Part shown: positions 1-13,723 of the stretch, in pieces
Numbering within the stretch: position 1 is the first letter of the stretch
How the letters are laid out: each line of letters begins with the position of its first letter
Origin: Ancylostoma caninum
Lineage: Eukaryota > Nematoda > Chromadorea > Rhabditida > Ancylostomatidae
Direction of reading: 5' to 3'
Assembly: GCA_037903475.1 (NCBI GenBank)
Contig: JBAJFG010000364.1
Span: forward strand, 1 to 64,000
Length of the DNA: 64,000 bases
The notes under the pieces: model-generated
The model's input: the letters and a program-made list of their open reading frames with translations, nothing else
Told to the model about the DNA's origin: nothing
Database searches by the model: none
Made by a program: the position numbers and the translations under genes

Positions 1-856
1 TCTTATTTGTTATACTCGACTGCACATAAAATAGTACCCACAGTTTCCTTACTATCTTCCACATATGTAATATAACGATAGCAGAACCAGAATAGATGAA
101 CAAAATGATCCTGTACAATAATGCAAAAGATTTTTCTCAAAGGTATAATAGGTTTCAGAAGAGCCTACAGAATTCAACACTAATCAACAAAGAAGAGAAA
201 GGCGAGCTGGAGTTTCTGCGAAATTTGGTCCCCAGTTAAAATGCCCGTTTACCTGGTACCTGGTTAGCGAGCTGGAAAAGTATTTAGTATTTATTAACAT
301 AGACAGTTTCCGTGTATGGCTAAACAGCGTAACACAACATACAACGTAACATCAACATCCAACCATCGTAGTCTTGTCTGTTGACGACTAGCAAAAATAG
401 AGATGAAACGGATTGAATACATGTGTATCTTGGTTTTATATTATTCTAGGGACTCTAGGCAACAGAAAGGTCACACTTGATCTTCCATGCAGTTTCAATT
501 TTCTATATAATTTATGTGTCACGAAAGGCGGTCAATACTTTTCACCCTGTGTATAATAACAATTCATTATTCTGTGGATATCGTATGTATGTTCAGCTCT
601 CTTCATTTGTTGAAGGCCAAGGATTGCAGTGTTTTCTGATCAGCCGTTAGCGATCAGAGCTCACATTGACACTCATTGTGATTCAACTCTCTCACTCCTC
701 CTTTGTTTGATCCTTGAATCCTTTGTTGAACAGCCCAATGTCTCTTATTGCCATGAAAGGTCTGATTTTTTCGACTTTTCCTGGGGAAGGGAAATATGTA
801 GAAATTCAGGAGGTTTTTATTATCAACTAGTATTACATCATAAAACTGGATAGGTA

Positions 857-1054
857 CAGGAAGCTCCAAATGTCCGCAGTCAAGAGGGCGTGGCCACGGC
901 GCGGCTCCTTGATCAGACACAGGCGCTCTCTATGTTGCCTCTGGCTTCTCCGACTCTGCAGACAACCAGTGACAGCATGCAAAGCGTCTGTGTCTCTGCC
1001 TAAAGCCGCATCGCGGCCACGCCCCTCTTGACTGCGGACATTTGGAGCTTCCTG
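857..1054. mobile_element. MITE family A, copy 1 (198 bp, TA-flanked)
   Basis: Terminal inverted repeats of about 45 bp (CAGGAAGCTCCAAATGTCCG at the left end and its complement at the right), flanked by TA. The interior is GC-rich. A second copy of equal length lies at 42392-42589. No coding capacity. A TA target suggests a Tc1/mariner-type transposase in trans. Confidence 0.9.
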
Positions 1055-1642
1055 TAAGTAACTGCAGTTTCTTATTACTACAGACAAGCCGTTTTTCTTT
1101 GGAAATACGTATCACTTTTCAACCCATTAAAATTATCTCGTAGACCAAAACTCCACAAACGATTGGGAAATATTGCAGCCTCACGAAAATATTTGTTTTC
1201 TCAGGTTTCGCCACTTTTTTAGGCGTCTTGTCGCAGTTGTTCATCACTGGATTGACAGGAAACGTATTATGAACTAGCGTTAACTGGTAAAATTCTAATG
1301 GTGTGTCACCTCGTTTTCGTGTCTGAGCTTTTACGAGATTCTGAATCTTCTCGACACGCTGAATCCAACGCTATACCTAAAATGTTACAAAAAGGTCTTT
1401 AAACCCTATTTTTGAACGTTTTTCATGACACACTGCCTTTAGAAGTGGATTTCATCGGGGTCCTCTGGAAGTCCACTTCCTCAGGCTTTAATTTTTTGGA
1501 AGAAAGAATTTCTTCCAAGTTCCGATTTCTTCCCTAGCCATGTGACCAATTTATTTGTTCAGTTCTATGAATACCGGAGAAGCTTAGAATTGAATTAAAT
1601 TGAATTTCGAATGTGTTCACGCACCGCTCGGGGGCTAGGTGA

Positions 1643-1672
1643 ATAAATAAATAAATAAATAAATAAATAGAT
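1643..1672. repeat. (AAAT)n microsatellite
   Basis: About seven uninterrupted AAAT units. Similar short AAAT/ATTT arrays occur near 2644, 15991, 31393, 35955 and 42250. Confidence 0.9.
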
Positions 1673-2121
1673 AAATAAGTAGAGTATCTCACAACTAAAA
1701 ACCCTGTGATTCCTCTTCAAAAAGCTGAAAAGTGTAAGTAGTTAAAAAAGCAAATAGAAGTTCTGAAGAGCTAGGCTTAAGTCCCTCCTACTGCTCGGCT
1801 ACTAGCGCCCCGCCGGCATCTGCGACATGACCATGAGCCCAGTATTTCATCACCATCGAATAGCCATCGTCGCTGATCACAAGTGCTTTGTGCGAAACGA
1901 TGATTGTGGGATTTTTTGCGTGGATTCGAAATGATTTACGAGCGATCGCTGGCCGAGCCAGTCAAGGTCAGCGCGAATTTCAAAACATGTTTGCGTTTCA
2001 GCGAGTCAATTATTTAACGCAACCCCTCGTGGAAAGGGCATGTGAGAGAAGGAGGGATTCGTCTGAGGGACAACAACGTTTCGGCTTTAGACCGCATAAT
2101 AGCTCAATCTGTGTCCAAATG

Positions 2122-2168
2122 TGTTATTGGAGGGGGGATGGGTAATCTTTTACCCATCCTCCAATAAC
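2122..2168. repeat. Hairpin of about 20-bp arms in a TACCC-rich stretch
   Basis: GTTATTGGAGG...GATGGGTAA is followed after a few bases by TTACCCATCCTCCAATAAC, a near-perfect inverted repeat. The left arm has four extra G. The following 300 bp repeat GTTTACCC/GGGTAAAC-like words, a motif family seen at several other places in the window. Confidence 0.75.
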
Positions 2169-3502
2169 GCACTCGCATCTGGGTATGTTTACCCTTGGGT
2201 AGAAGCTGGGTATAGATAACGTCACGTACGGGTAAACATGTTGATGAGTGGCAGCCAAAGAGTAAATCTGGGTACGTTGACACGTTTACCATTGGTAAAC
2301 TCAATGATGACGAGCAATGAGTAGTCCTAAAGGAATTTAGTAACCACAGCAGCATGAGCCACCGCAGGAAATTCATCATCATTAAGATTACCCAGGGTAA
2401 ACGCGTTAAGATACCCTAAATTTACCCATCGTTGACAAGAGCGTCAACACGCTTACCCTGGGTGATCTTGGTGAGTCATTCAAGTTTTTCGCTCAATTTT
2501 CAAACAAGCACTGAAACTTTTTTGAGGTATCTTCTTGCCTTAAATAGGACAACGGTAAAAGTGTCATAGATTATAACACCTCTCTGCGGGAGGCCTTCGT
2601 TTTGAAGCAGCTGGGCCCAGAACATATGTCTATTCACTGTAATATTTATTTATTTATTTATTATATGCACGTTGAAGTGCGCAAGAACAACTTCTAATCA
2701 GAACAAAAATTATGCTACCAAACATATGAGGAATGTGAGTATAGTAGCTCTTCAACAAAGAAAACAACAGTTGAAAGAGAAAACAAGAAAAAATATGACA
2801 AATGATAATGCGTGGCGACAAAATCATATGAGCTGATCTTTTATGTGATTCCATTTTCAGGAATGGGAAAAGTATCTATACCGGGAAAGTACCGTGCTTT
2901 AGCCATTGACAAGCCCATTTTTGAAAACCCTCACATTGTCCCTAGCGTTTCCTTGTTCTTGTTTATTATATACACCAGTCTGGCCGTCCGGCTGACGCCG
3001 GACTTCCAGACTTTTCCTAATGCTCGCTTCGCTAGCATGGCTTTATCTCTTCTTCATTCAAATAAAGTCACAGCTATTCCACATTTTTGCTATAATGTAT
3101 CCCACACCCTTTCCATTGCTTTTTCTCATGTAAAAATGCACTTACCAAAGAGGACTAACCTTCTTGAAGCAATTTTATCATTTGCTCAACTGAAATAGCT
3201 TTTTGTAACTAAATGTAACCGGTTCAACCTGGATTGACCGCAGAAAATGGTCTATCATTCTTTGTTTGTTATAACTGGTCAAGTGAGAAGAGTCAGTTAG
3301 AACATATAAAAGTGTAGGGTGCGGTGTGTTCATAAACAAATGAGAAGAGGAGAACGCGGGGGAGGACGTAAGGAGGAAGGATTCACACGGATTGCATACT
3401 AATCCGCGCAGTGGTCTGATATCCAGTTTTTTTTACGATTGATGTTAGACGCCATCGAATCGATTTAACAAATATGGACCTAACTCATGACATTTCCCTG
3501 AG

Positions 3503-4709
3503 TAGTGGACACCGGCGCACCCCTCCTGCATCGGTAGCTATATTTTCAGGCGCTCCTCCACTTTTGAGCGCAGGCGCACCCCTATCACAGCAGTAGACCC
3601 GTCTTCCCCACTTTGGGCGCCAGCGCACACTTGTCACAGCAGTGGACCCGTCTCCCCCCATTTTAGGCGCCGGCGCACCCTTATCACAGCAGTAGACCCA
3701 TCCCCCCACTTTGGGCGCCGTCGCACCCTTATCACAGCAGTGGACCCGTCTCCCTCCACTTTGGGCGCCGACGCACACTTATCACAGCCGTGGACCCGTC
3801 TCCCCCCACTTTGGGCGCCGTCGCACCCTTATCACAGCAGTAGACCCGTCTCCTCCCACTTTGGGCGCCGTCGCACCCTTATCACAGCAGTAGACCCGTC
3901 TCCTCCCACTTTGGGCGCCAGCGCACCTTTATCAGAGTGGTGGACCCGTCTCCTCCCACTTTGGGCGCCGGCGCACCCTTATCACGGTGATGGACCCGTC
4001 TCCCCCCACTTTGGGCGCCGGCGCACCCCTATCACGGTGATGGACCCGTCTCCCCCCACATTGGGCGCCGGCGCACCCTTATCACAGTGGTGGACCCGTC
4101 TCCCCCACATTGGGCGCCGGCGCACCTTTATCAGAGTGGTGGACCCGTCTCCCCCCACTTTGGGCGCCGGCGCACCCTTATCACGGTGATGGACCCGTCT
4201 CCCCCCACATGGGCGCCGGCGCACCCTTATCACAGTGGTGGACCCGTCTCCCCACATTGGGCGCCGGCGCACCTTTATCAGAGTGGTGGACCCGTCTCCC
4301 CCCACTTTGGGCGCCGACGCACCCTTATCACAGTGATGGACCCGTCTCCCCCCACTTTGGGCGCCGGCGCACCTTTATCAGAGTGGTGGACCCGTCTCCC
4401 CCACATTGGGCGCCGGCGCACCTTTATCAGAGTGGTGGACCCGTCTCCCCCCACTTTGGGCGCCGGCGCACCCTTATCACGGTGATGGACCCGTCTCCCC
4501 CCACTTTGGGCGCCGACGCACCCTTATCACGGTGATGGACCCGTCTCCCCCCACATTGGGCGCCGGCGCACCCTTATCACGGTGATGGACCCGTCTCCCC
4601 CCACATTTGGCGCTGGCGCACCTTTATCAGAGTGGTGGACCCGTCTCCCCCCACTTTGGGCGCCGGCGCACCCTCATCACAGTGGTGGACCCGTCTCCCC
4701 GTTCCGGTA
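3503..4709. repeat. 50-bp GC-rich minisatellite, about 24 copies
   Basis: Unit of 50 bp (GACCCGTCTCCCCCCACTTT then GGGCGCCGGCGCACCCTTAT and CACGGTGATG). The first two units are degenerate; the rest differ by a few bases and small indels. Variants in the last decamer (CACAGCAGTA, CACGGTGATG, CAGAGTGGTG) define sub-types that alternate, suggesting higher-order duplication. Most units contain the palindrome GGCGCC. Because 50 is not a multiple of 3 and the unit has no stops on several frames, long spurious Pro/Arg-rich frames run through it. Confidence 0.97.
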
Positions 4710-7700
4710 CTGGTAAATTAAACCTACTCGACCGTTACGATATCGCAGATATCAACTAATGTGTTATCGATGTTAGTTCACCGCTCAATACTGATTCGGA
4801 AACTGAATGGACTAATTTCGTAACGCTCTGACACACACGTACACTCACAGACAGACAGACTAAGCGCGTTATTATAAGTAGTGATATTCATTTTATTACT
4901 ATTTATTTATTACATATTTGTTATATATTTCGGCTCAAATTCCGAAATTATATCATGTATATCGCATCACAATGTGAAGATACTTAGGTGTTATGTGATT
5001 GAAACTTTTAAAAAATACTGATGTCTATGAGTGCTGCTGCGTTAATGGAACAATATGTATGTCTAGCCACTCTAGCCCCCTTATAGCGCTTTGTTAAATA
5101 GATCCAATAGGAATAATTCGGTTCAAGAAATGGCTGTAGAAAAAGGGAGATTACGAGAAAATGAATCAAGGAACGAATTTTCAATTGAGGGAATTGAATT
5201 GGTTGCAAAGCGCAAGGAAAGGGAGTGGCCGAACGGTGGTCCGGGACGGTCATGCTTGGGCTGTGACCAAAAATATCCTATAAAATATTCCACCAAAAAT
5301 CTATCCTATAACTTATTCTACCGAAAAAGGAGAAAATGGGCGGAGGAAAATGCAACATTCCCATTTTCTCAGGCTCCTCCGGCTTGATTTCAAAAGGCAG
5401 GGGAACGAAAAATAAGTTTTCTACACGACCATAATGGTATAAGTGCGAGAACGACTGGGTAAATGCCTTCATGTGACGAGGAGAATAGCTATAGATGTAG
5501 TATCACCTTTAACAGGTGATCCAGACTCTAGGTAATAAAAAGAACAACGGGGAAATAAGGAAAGAGCATGTTCAAACCATATAATTGATAAATTATATGA
5601 ATTAATCGGCTCGAAAAATTGGGCATTAAAAAAATTCGAATATAAAGGTGTAAAACAAGAGAGAGTGGAAAATAGGAAGTGCGCAGGAGATTTGTAGAGG
5701 AATTGGTATTTCGCTTCGCATTCGGATACTATGCACTACCGTTAAATGACTCACACTCAATAACTGGGTCTTTTCCGTCTTTACTTCTCCCCCCCCCCCC
5801 CTAAAAATGACCGTTGAACAGCATTTTCCTCACAGACCTCCGAAAAAGGCAAGAAAACAAAGCTGAAATGCGTCGTTGAAAATCGACGACATGTAAGGTG
5901 AAACTCGGCAAACAACATCCAACAACTATGAAAACATGGGCAATAAAACGTGAGGTGCTGCGCCTGAAATTGGCCATCTGCCAATTGCCAAATGTGGTTT
6001 CGTTGCGTCCTTCAAACGCCCATCACGAGGTGTATTTGAGAAGTGCACAAGCAGAGGGCAGATTCCCATACACACCACGGTTGTGGAGGAGACGTCCTTG
6101 ACTTGTTGAGGCTGAGGTAGCGAGGTGATGAGAGAGGGATACGGATACGTGGCCAAAGGTAGCGGAGTCATGTTTTGCAGGAAAAAAGCAGGTAAATCAT
6201 GGGGGCTTGGGGCTATTCGAAGCTCGGATGCATCATTGGAGTGGTGGGTAATCTCATAACCATAGGTAATCATATGCATGGGCATCTGAGTGTAGTAGAC
6301 GATGTTTGAGTAAACATTTTTATGGGTGCCAGGTGAAGCGTAAATTAGACGGGGTTAAAATGTTCACCGTGGGTAACTTCAATTATGCATTCGGGCTGAA
6401 AGCAGTATAGCTCCATGCGTACGTACATCTGACGCAGCCCTGACGCAGAGGAGACGCACGGCATCGCAACTTTTCGCAGCGGCCACGTGGTATTCTCTTC
6501 CATGGTGTACATAGAGCAAGTTGTTAAGTGAGCTTGTATCTACATAAAAACAACCTCCAAATCATGAATCAAAAAATTATAATGAAATATGAGAAAGTAA
6601 AAGAAGAGAAAAGGGTAAGGAGAGGAGGGTAACCGCCGGGTCTAGAGGCCGCACGCAGGATTAAAATTTCCCGGAGCAAACATGTTAACTTCCCTTAGGT
6701 TTACCCGTCATCAACACGGTGTCGACACATTTACCTTGGGTAATCTCGACGATGCATCCAGGCCCAGGAGATTCACAGATACTATCCATGGGTAACGTTT
6801 TTATGCACCAAAATTTGCGGGCCCCTACCACATAGGTTTAGTTGTCTCTCGTCCACAGAGGGTTTTAGTTTTACCATTGCGTCAAATAGAGTGCAAGATC
6901 TGTAGCGACCACGACTACGAGTAATCACTAAAATCCCTACAGAAGTCGCATTTATTGAAGGTTGAAGAACAATAAATAAATTTAAGACAACGTAAATTGG
7001 TGTGATCATATATTATAGCTTGTGTAAATTCGCGTAAAATTACGAGCTTCGATAAGGTGCTCAATGTGGACTATTCGTGGACCCACTGTGTTCTACTTGG
7101 GAGTTTTTCGAGTGTAAACTGGGGAATTTCGTGGGGAAACAGGGAGGACTTCTTTGGAGTATCGTTCGTTTCCTAGAGGTTCTTTGGCGGTAAATCAGAC
7201 AAAATGCGATACTTCAGTGAGTAAATGAGGATTTTTGGAGTTGAACCGGGGTAGTACCTAGGACAAATCGAGGGATTTTTGAGTTTTTGAGATTCGGGGG
7301 GAAGGATCCGGACTAGTTCCGGGACAATTCTGAGAAACAAGGGAGCTATTGGAAGTGCAGCAAAAGGACAGTGAATACACTATGAGCCTGAAGAATGGAA
7401 TTTCTAACGAATTTCCTTGTTTCATGACTAGTGCACAGCTGAAGGGTAAGTGCATAAGGCGAACAATTAGTGGCTAATTAAGACCTCATAACCAGCGTTT
7501 TCGGTGAATTCCCGGAAAATAGTCTATATCTCTCACATGCAACCAAAAAAGCCGCGCTACGACGGGAATAAACTCATTAAACGGCGCTGAGACGATGGGA
7601 CGACGAGGAGCGGGCAGAGTGGCCGGCTCCGAGAAGGCCTGGATGTGTTTTCGACAGCGGTAGTGGCGGCAGAGAGCCGCCGCGACGGAAGAAAGCCTTC

Positions 7701-9357
7701 CAAACCCATAACAGCGCGATGCAAACGTGCCGCCGAGTCACATTTGGAGGAAAAAACACTGAGCCGACGGAGGTGCCATGAAGGCTGCCGCTCCATCGCT
7801 GGAATCAACGTCGGCTGCACGAAAACAGCGCCACTCGTTTATGGCAACTCTACGACGTTTTATGGCCCGGCGACGTTAGCCGTATAGGAGTCATTCGCAT
7901 TCGGAAGGGATTTACTCGGGTATAATTGCTTGACCACGGACTCTGTACGGGTAATCGACTCTTGGTTAGTTGTTAGGCACTCAGAAGGTCGAAAATCCCG
8001 TCGAGTTAACTAATTACTACAAAAATAACTATTTGTTTCCCGTTTGTAGTGTTCCACTCCAAATGAGTTCGTTCACGTCCCTCATGTGCTGCGTTTCTCC
8101 CCCCCCCCACACAACCGGAAAATAGCGAACACAACAACTGGGGTTAACTACGGGTCAGCCGCAGGTATATTCGGATGCCTATTCAATGCTCACCCATAAC
8201 TCTGTGAATTGAACTAATTTAAGAATTGAGAACGGTACTGAACTACGACAACTTGGCGGAAGGACCGCAGTAGGAAGTTCAAGGAACAGTTAGGTGCCTG
8301 CGGTATTTCTAAACCAGTACGTATTAATGAGAAACATGGCACCGTTGGTCACCGGCCGTTCCACAACCAGTAAATTCTGTCGCTTTCAGAGAATCCATAA
8401 ATACTAAGTATTTTCGGGTAATTCGCAAAATTCCTGAGGATGCCAACGAAGGTTTTTGAGAGAGATTAGTGGAGTATATATTGCAAAATGGCGACTTGAT
8501 ACAACATTTACCCATGGGTCATAGCATTTCTGGGGCTAAAGTTATACTCCATTCTGCTGTCCTCATAGGCGAGGGTTCCTGAACTCATAACTCGCGTAAA
8601 CCTGGTTAGTAAGCCCACTTTGACGCATCCTGACATAATGTGGTCTCTTGGTTACTTATTAACCAGTCACGCTAGCCATCATTGGCTTGCTTGATTACCC
8701 CCCTCCCCCCCGCGCCATGAATCCCACCTCGCCAAGTTTACATAAGACCTTACATTTTGGCACGAAGTTCGAATTAACTAGAAGAAAAGTTAGGACTTTT
8801 ACAAATACTTACCCCAAGTCAACCCTTTTGGGTGTTCTGAGATTAATTACTCAATCTGAAGGGGAATAGATCGGAGGTAAACCACGTGTACACATCACCG
8901 AGGTATATTTCGAACAAATATCGAATGCCTACCCATTCACGTCGTTTGAGCTTACGTAACAGAGAATATAACTAGTGAGAGGATCAAGCTGGCCGTCTCA
9001 TAAACTAGAAGTGATGTTAAGTCGCCTTTCATTGAGTTCTTCCTGCAGTAAGCACCGAATATGAACTACTCAATAACCGGATTTTCCGAAAAGTTTTGAA
9101 AATTGAAATCTGCTGGAAAAATTTTGCATTGTTCAAACGAATCGCTGCACGTGCCCTTCTAAAGTATTAGATTGTGTGCTTCTATGTGTACTTTATAACG
9201 TATTTTTTTCATAATCAGCTGTAATTTTCGTGAATAGTTTGTATTGTATCGTGACGCAACCTTATCTCACGACTATCTTATATAGTCGTAATAAATCTAT
9301 CTATCTAAATTAATGTACTATCAGTTGTAAACAAAGTGCTGGCCCCAAGTCTACAAA
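4710..9357. other. Intergenic, no gene seen
   Basis: Unique-looking AT-rich DNA with poly-C runs near 5790, 8100 and 8700. GTTTACCC/GGGTAA-type repeat stretches lie near 6100-6380 and 6690-6800. A GC-rich patch at about 7557-7890 is open on both strands but its product is not recognisable. Confidence 0.55.
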
Positions 9358-9888
9358 CAGTGCCGGCCAAAATTATATAGCCTTTTGGATTTTCCTCCAT
9401 AACTTTTGGTGGAGTGAAGCTTTGCATGGAAAGAAACAAAAGCAATTTTTTGTGAGATGGACTTCTGGGTGCACTGTGACCGAATTAGCATCGTAAGCAC
9501 GGAAGAGTTAGCAGATTTGGTAGAAATTCTTACATTGGTTTACTGCTGAAATGAACTCAAATTTGCTTGATCACTGGTCTGAAAGCACACGTTTTCATCC
9601 AAATATGAGTCGAATCTATTACAAGAAGTTCAGTCCTTTTTGAAATACTGCCATGAAAGCCCTTTTGTGATCTTTTGTAAATGCTGCAAAATCACAGATC
9701 TTGACTTTGTGAATAAAAATTTTGTCTAAAGAAACTAGTTGACAAAACGGTACAACGTCATTCCCTTTCTATTATTTGTGAGTGTCTACAACACCCATAA
9801 AAATATGAGCTTTGAAGCTTCACTCTAAATGAAGTTATGAGGCAAATGGAGGAGACTCCAAAAGGCTATATAATTTTGGCCGGTACTG
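9358..9888. mobile_element. Non-autonomous Tc1-like element (531 bp)
   Basis: Ends CAGTGCCGGCCAAAATTATA and its complement (TATAATTTTGGCCGGTACTG). These continue inward as an inverted repeat (tagccttttgga / tccaaaaggcta) and resemble Tc1-class termini, with TA at the right flank. The interior has no transposase frame. Confidence 0.85.
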
Positions 9889-11926
9889 TATAATCAAATG
9901 TATAATCATGTAGCCTTTGGAGCTATTCTGCGTAACTTATTATATATTAGAGCGGAACTCTGAAGCTCAAATTTTTGTGAAAGTTGAGGACATTCATGAG
10001 GGATAAGAAGGTGAGGAAGCCACTCCATTTTGCTGAGCACATATTTTCGAGAAGAGAAAATTTTTGTTCACGAAAGATAGAATCTCTATGATTTCGGAGC
10101 AGCTACAATGTATCACTGGATATCTTAGCATCCAAAAACCAATTGAACTCCCTTCAGTAGATTCTATTCTTATGTATTGTATTTTCGTGGATATGTGTGT
10201 TTAACACTGACTGCATTTTACCAGTCATATTTGAGGTCAACTCGCTGGTAAGCCGTTGCAAGGATCTCTGTCAAGTTACTTCACCCGTTCAGCATTTCGA
10301 AATCACCAATCATTCCTATGATTCCTTATTTAAACTTGTTGACCTTTTTTAAGCCTAGCACTTTTTCAAACATCCACACTGTTACAGTTGACCGCGTTGC
10401 AGCCAATTATCCATCAATAAAGAATACCTAAATTATTTTAAAAAATTTTAAAAAATCAAATGGAAAATGACCCAACTTCCATACCCTGGGTAATAAGATT
10501 TGAATTTTTTTCTTGTTTGAGAACGAGCTGATCTTTGGAGCTTTCTGGGAAATAATGATACGCCAGCATTCTTAGAATATCAGCACGAATAGCGGAATAT
10601 GGCGTTTTCTGGATTCAAGGGGATAGGTCTTTGCCCTATTTCATGTTCTTTGCACCTAGAAAAAATACAAGAAATTAACTCAGAGACAAGTCACAGGCAT
10701 TTCTACTTTTTGGGGTCTTTTCTTAAAACCTCGTGCTACGAATTCAGGCAAAGTATTGGCCTAAGTACATTCAACCCAACAGGGGCTCGTAAAACAATTA
10801 GAAGATTCTCCAGGGACTTGTTTTCGAACATTTTTTAACGGAAACGGACATCCCGAATTGAAGTACAGCTGGATAGAAATTTTATTGTCCCATTTGCGAG
10901 CAGAGAAGTTTACAGCGAAAAGAAACGAGGAATAAACATGCCAGGGGCGGTGAATTTCTCCGAGAACCACATAAAAACAGGGGAGCAGAACAAGTACAAG
11001 TGGAAATGTTGCATGACTATTGGAACCAAGAAGTATGCGAAGAATTTGAGGGGACGAAATGGGCAATTATGGCTGGGCATCCTCGAGCTGCTGCAAATCT
11101 TTTTAAGAATAAAAAACCTGAAAGTCAGAATGTTGGAGCATAATTCAATCGTGGAACTTATCCATTGGATTTCCGCTCCTGTTAAGAAAATATGTCCAAA
11201 AATCCAAACATATTTATGTATCATGACCATGCTCAGGTTGACCTACTCTGATTTTTTCTCACTTATTCTCCTATTTTCTTTTCTATATATTTTCTTCTTT
11301 CTTCCATTTTCACAAAATAAACCTCTATTTTTCAACAATTTGTATTTTTTTCTAAATTTACAAGCCAGCCGAAGAAATAAATATGGCTCAAGCACTGGAA
11401 TTTTCTAGAATGCCTCATAGGAGCAGTTGAGTTATGTATGTACATATGTATAAACTTTTTTTGAAACCCATTGCTGCTTATTATTAGAAATATTACTTAC
11501 AAGAACCCTTGACCATGCGTACATGGGTCGCAGGTATTATTGGAATTACCTAGCCAAACGTACCAACAGCACACAAATTTACCAGTTGTTAACCCTGGCC
11601 TCGACAAGCTTACCCTGGTTAAACTCACTGATGCATTATGGCCTAGCAGCTCGATGCGTTAGCCATGCAAAGTTTTCTTTCTTACTTTCAAACACACAAC
11701 CGACCGCAACATTGCTGAGTTTCATAGTAACTTTACCTGCAAGATCTTCGAGTGTCCAGATCTCTTCTTCGGCCAAGAATATCCTTGTTTTGATCTCTTC
11801 TGCACGAAAAAAACTTTGCTTCCACAGGTAATACAGACAGCCTTCTGGATCTGCTTCGTTTCCAGGGACTAAAACGTACCAGAGTTTTAACTGCGGTCAT
11901 GTCTGAGCAGGGAAAATCTATTTCTA
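9889..11926. other. Intergenic, no gene seen
   Basis: AT-rich. A 156-codon frame on the plus strand (10938-11408) has a hydrophobic, low-complexity second half and no recognisable similarity. I do not call it a gene. A TACCC/GGGTAA-type stretch lies near 11515-11650. Confidence 0.5.
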
Positions 11927-13120
11927 TTAGGTTGGTGCAAAGGAAATGGCGCTTTTTGCGTTGTCTTCAATTTTTTCCATAACCTTAATGAACGGAAACC
12001 TTGGCGGACGATATATTTCCTTTGAAAAGCAACAATCACTGTTCACTGTATGAGCAGGTCCTCAAGGTCCTGCGCAGAGAACTCGTAAAACTGAGAAGCG
12101 AAGAACAAGAGAGTTTTCGATCCCATATCATCAAGCTTGGCAAGTCTTTTCTCTTGCGATGGAGAATTTGGGAACTACGAAAAATAGCAGAAATACTGCA
12201 ATTTGTCTGGAGAATACGATGACTGTTTGAAAGTCTTCTAACAGGGTCACCGAAATTCAACCCAGCTTTCAAATCTCAAATTGAGGCCAAAGTTGGTGTG
12301 TAGAAAATGAGCTTCTGAGCATCTCGAGCGCTTTTCCTGCAGACCGCCCGCGACATTTTGGAACAAATAACAGCAAAATGTGTTGTTGTATATGGTCTTC
12401 CCAAAAAGGAGCTTCAATACGATCATCATCTCCCTAGAATCATAGAAATAACAAGAAAAAATGCATAAAAAGGTACTCAGCCACATTTCCCCAACAGCAA
12501 AGCCGTTGCTCCAGCTGACATATGGATTAAAGGCAGCACCCACGAAAATGTTCAACTCCGAGATCTCAACATGACCGTGGGTTCTCGACCATGAAAAACA
12601 TGAATGTGTAGGTCACTTTTATTGAAAGTCACGGGAAAGCAATTGTCGAATGCTCCGAATTTGCTGCGATTGAACAAAACGGTCGAGTTGCCAGGTTTGG
12701 GGATAGGGCAAAAAGTCGATAACACTGATATGATCGCCATGTATTTCCTCAACGCATTTGGATATTTGCGTGGTTTTTCAGCATATTCAAGTAACATTTA
12801 AGTAAGAAAGAAATAGAAGTCAGAAGAAAATTAAGTGACAGACGTACAAGTGAAGAACAAACGAGAACAAATGCGAAAGAACGGAAAAGAAATAGTAAAA
12901 ACACACAAAATAGGGAAAATGAATGTTATAAGTGGAGAAAATTGGAAACAAATGGCGAAAACTAAGACTAGGAAACAAACAGTTGCAGCCACAGTAATAT
13001 AAGAATGATAGGGAAAAGTGTGTGGAACAAACTTTTTCCACCGAAAAAACTGAGCGATCGTAGGTAAAAACAGCTGATCTGTTCCAACGTCGCCCCACGG
13101 CTATTTGTGCGTAGCAGGTC

Positions 13121-13300
13121 ACGTACCAACAGGCTGGGTTCGAACTGTTGAACTGGAGTTCTTCTTGTGACATCTCATGAAATGCGGGTTCTCCGACAAT
13201 ATTTTCATTGCAGAATTGTTGGGACAATGCCTGAAGTTTGAAAACACTCAAAAGTTCAAAGGTGAAGATTATCGTAGGTGCTGCCTTTAAGTGCTGACAT
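13121..13300. repeat. Dispersed repeat B, copy 1
   Basis: About 170 bp starting ggctgggttcgaactgttgaac shares about 80-85 percent by eye with 42955-43120. Both share the run around gatatctcatgaaatgcggg and the segment ending gttcaaaggtgaagatta. A 224-codon minus-strand frame crosses this copy but is not conserved in the other. Confidence 0.75.
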
Positions 13301-13501
13301 CCTGGATAGAAAGAAGGTGTTTTGGGCTCTATAGCTGACGGTGCTGGAGAAAACGAAGAAAAGTTCAAAAAATTGAAGGCAAAATTTTGGAAATTTTCGA
13401 TTGTTTCGTGACCCACTCTACCCGACATCTCTTGTACGTACAGCACAAAAAGCTTGCTTTGCTCTATAGATGTGTAACCATATCTGGATGTCATGCTATG
13501 T

Positions 13502-13723
13502 TTAACACCTTCGCGACAATGTGCTCAGCCGGTTGACACGCATGGTGCGACGCGAGGGACCGCTTGCTCAACCGGGTGAGCACGCTCTTTTCAGAGTTAT
13601 ATTTCTGTGAAGCAGTCTTAATTAGCAAACTTCAAGCGGTTGAACACGGGTCCCACTTGTGCAAAAGCGCGTGTGTCCCATGTGACACATAATGCCAAAA
13701 GCGTAAGGTCGCGAATTTGTTAA
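13502..13723. mobile_element. TTAA-flanked piggyBac-like MITE, copy 1 (222 bp), nested in mariner element
   Basis: Starts TTAACACCTTCGCGAC and ends GTCGCGAATTTGTTAA, so TTAA stands at both ends. Internal words (GTGCTCAACCGG...GAGCACGCTC) form further inverted pairs. A longer copy lies at 39255-39984. Confidence 0.75.

Larger units (their letters stand above)
1..3502. other. Intergenic, AT-rich, no gene seen
   Basis: Apart from MITE family A (857-1054), the AAAT array and the hairpin, I see no exon-like stretch with recognisable protein similarity. Open frames here are short and overlap on both strands. Confidence 0.6.

Noticed and set aside
3711..4535. Long Pro/Arg-rich open frames (up to 149 codons) on both strands
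   Set aside because: They are produced by the stop-free 50-bp minisatellite, run in all phases as the repeat slips, and have no gene context.
10938..11408. 156-codon plus-strand frame
   Set aside because: No similarity, low-complexity hydrophobic half, no splice or codon-use support.
12820..13494. 224-codon minus-strand frame
   Set aside because: Lies inside a mariner-type element and crosses dispersed repeat B, whose other copy breaks the frame. The tail is low-complexity Phe/Leu. No recognisable domain.
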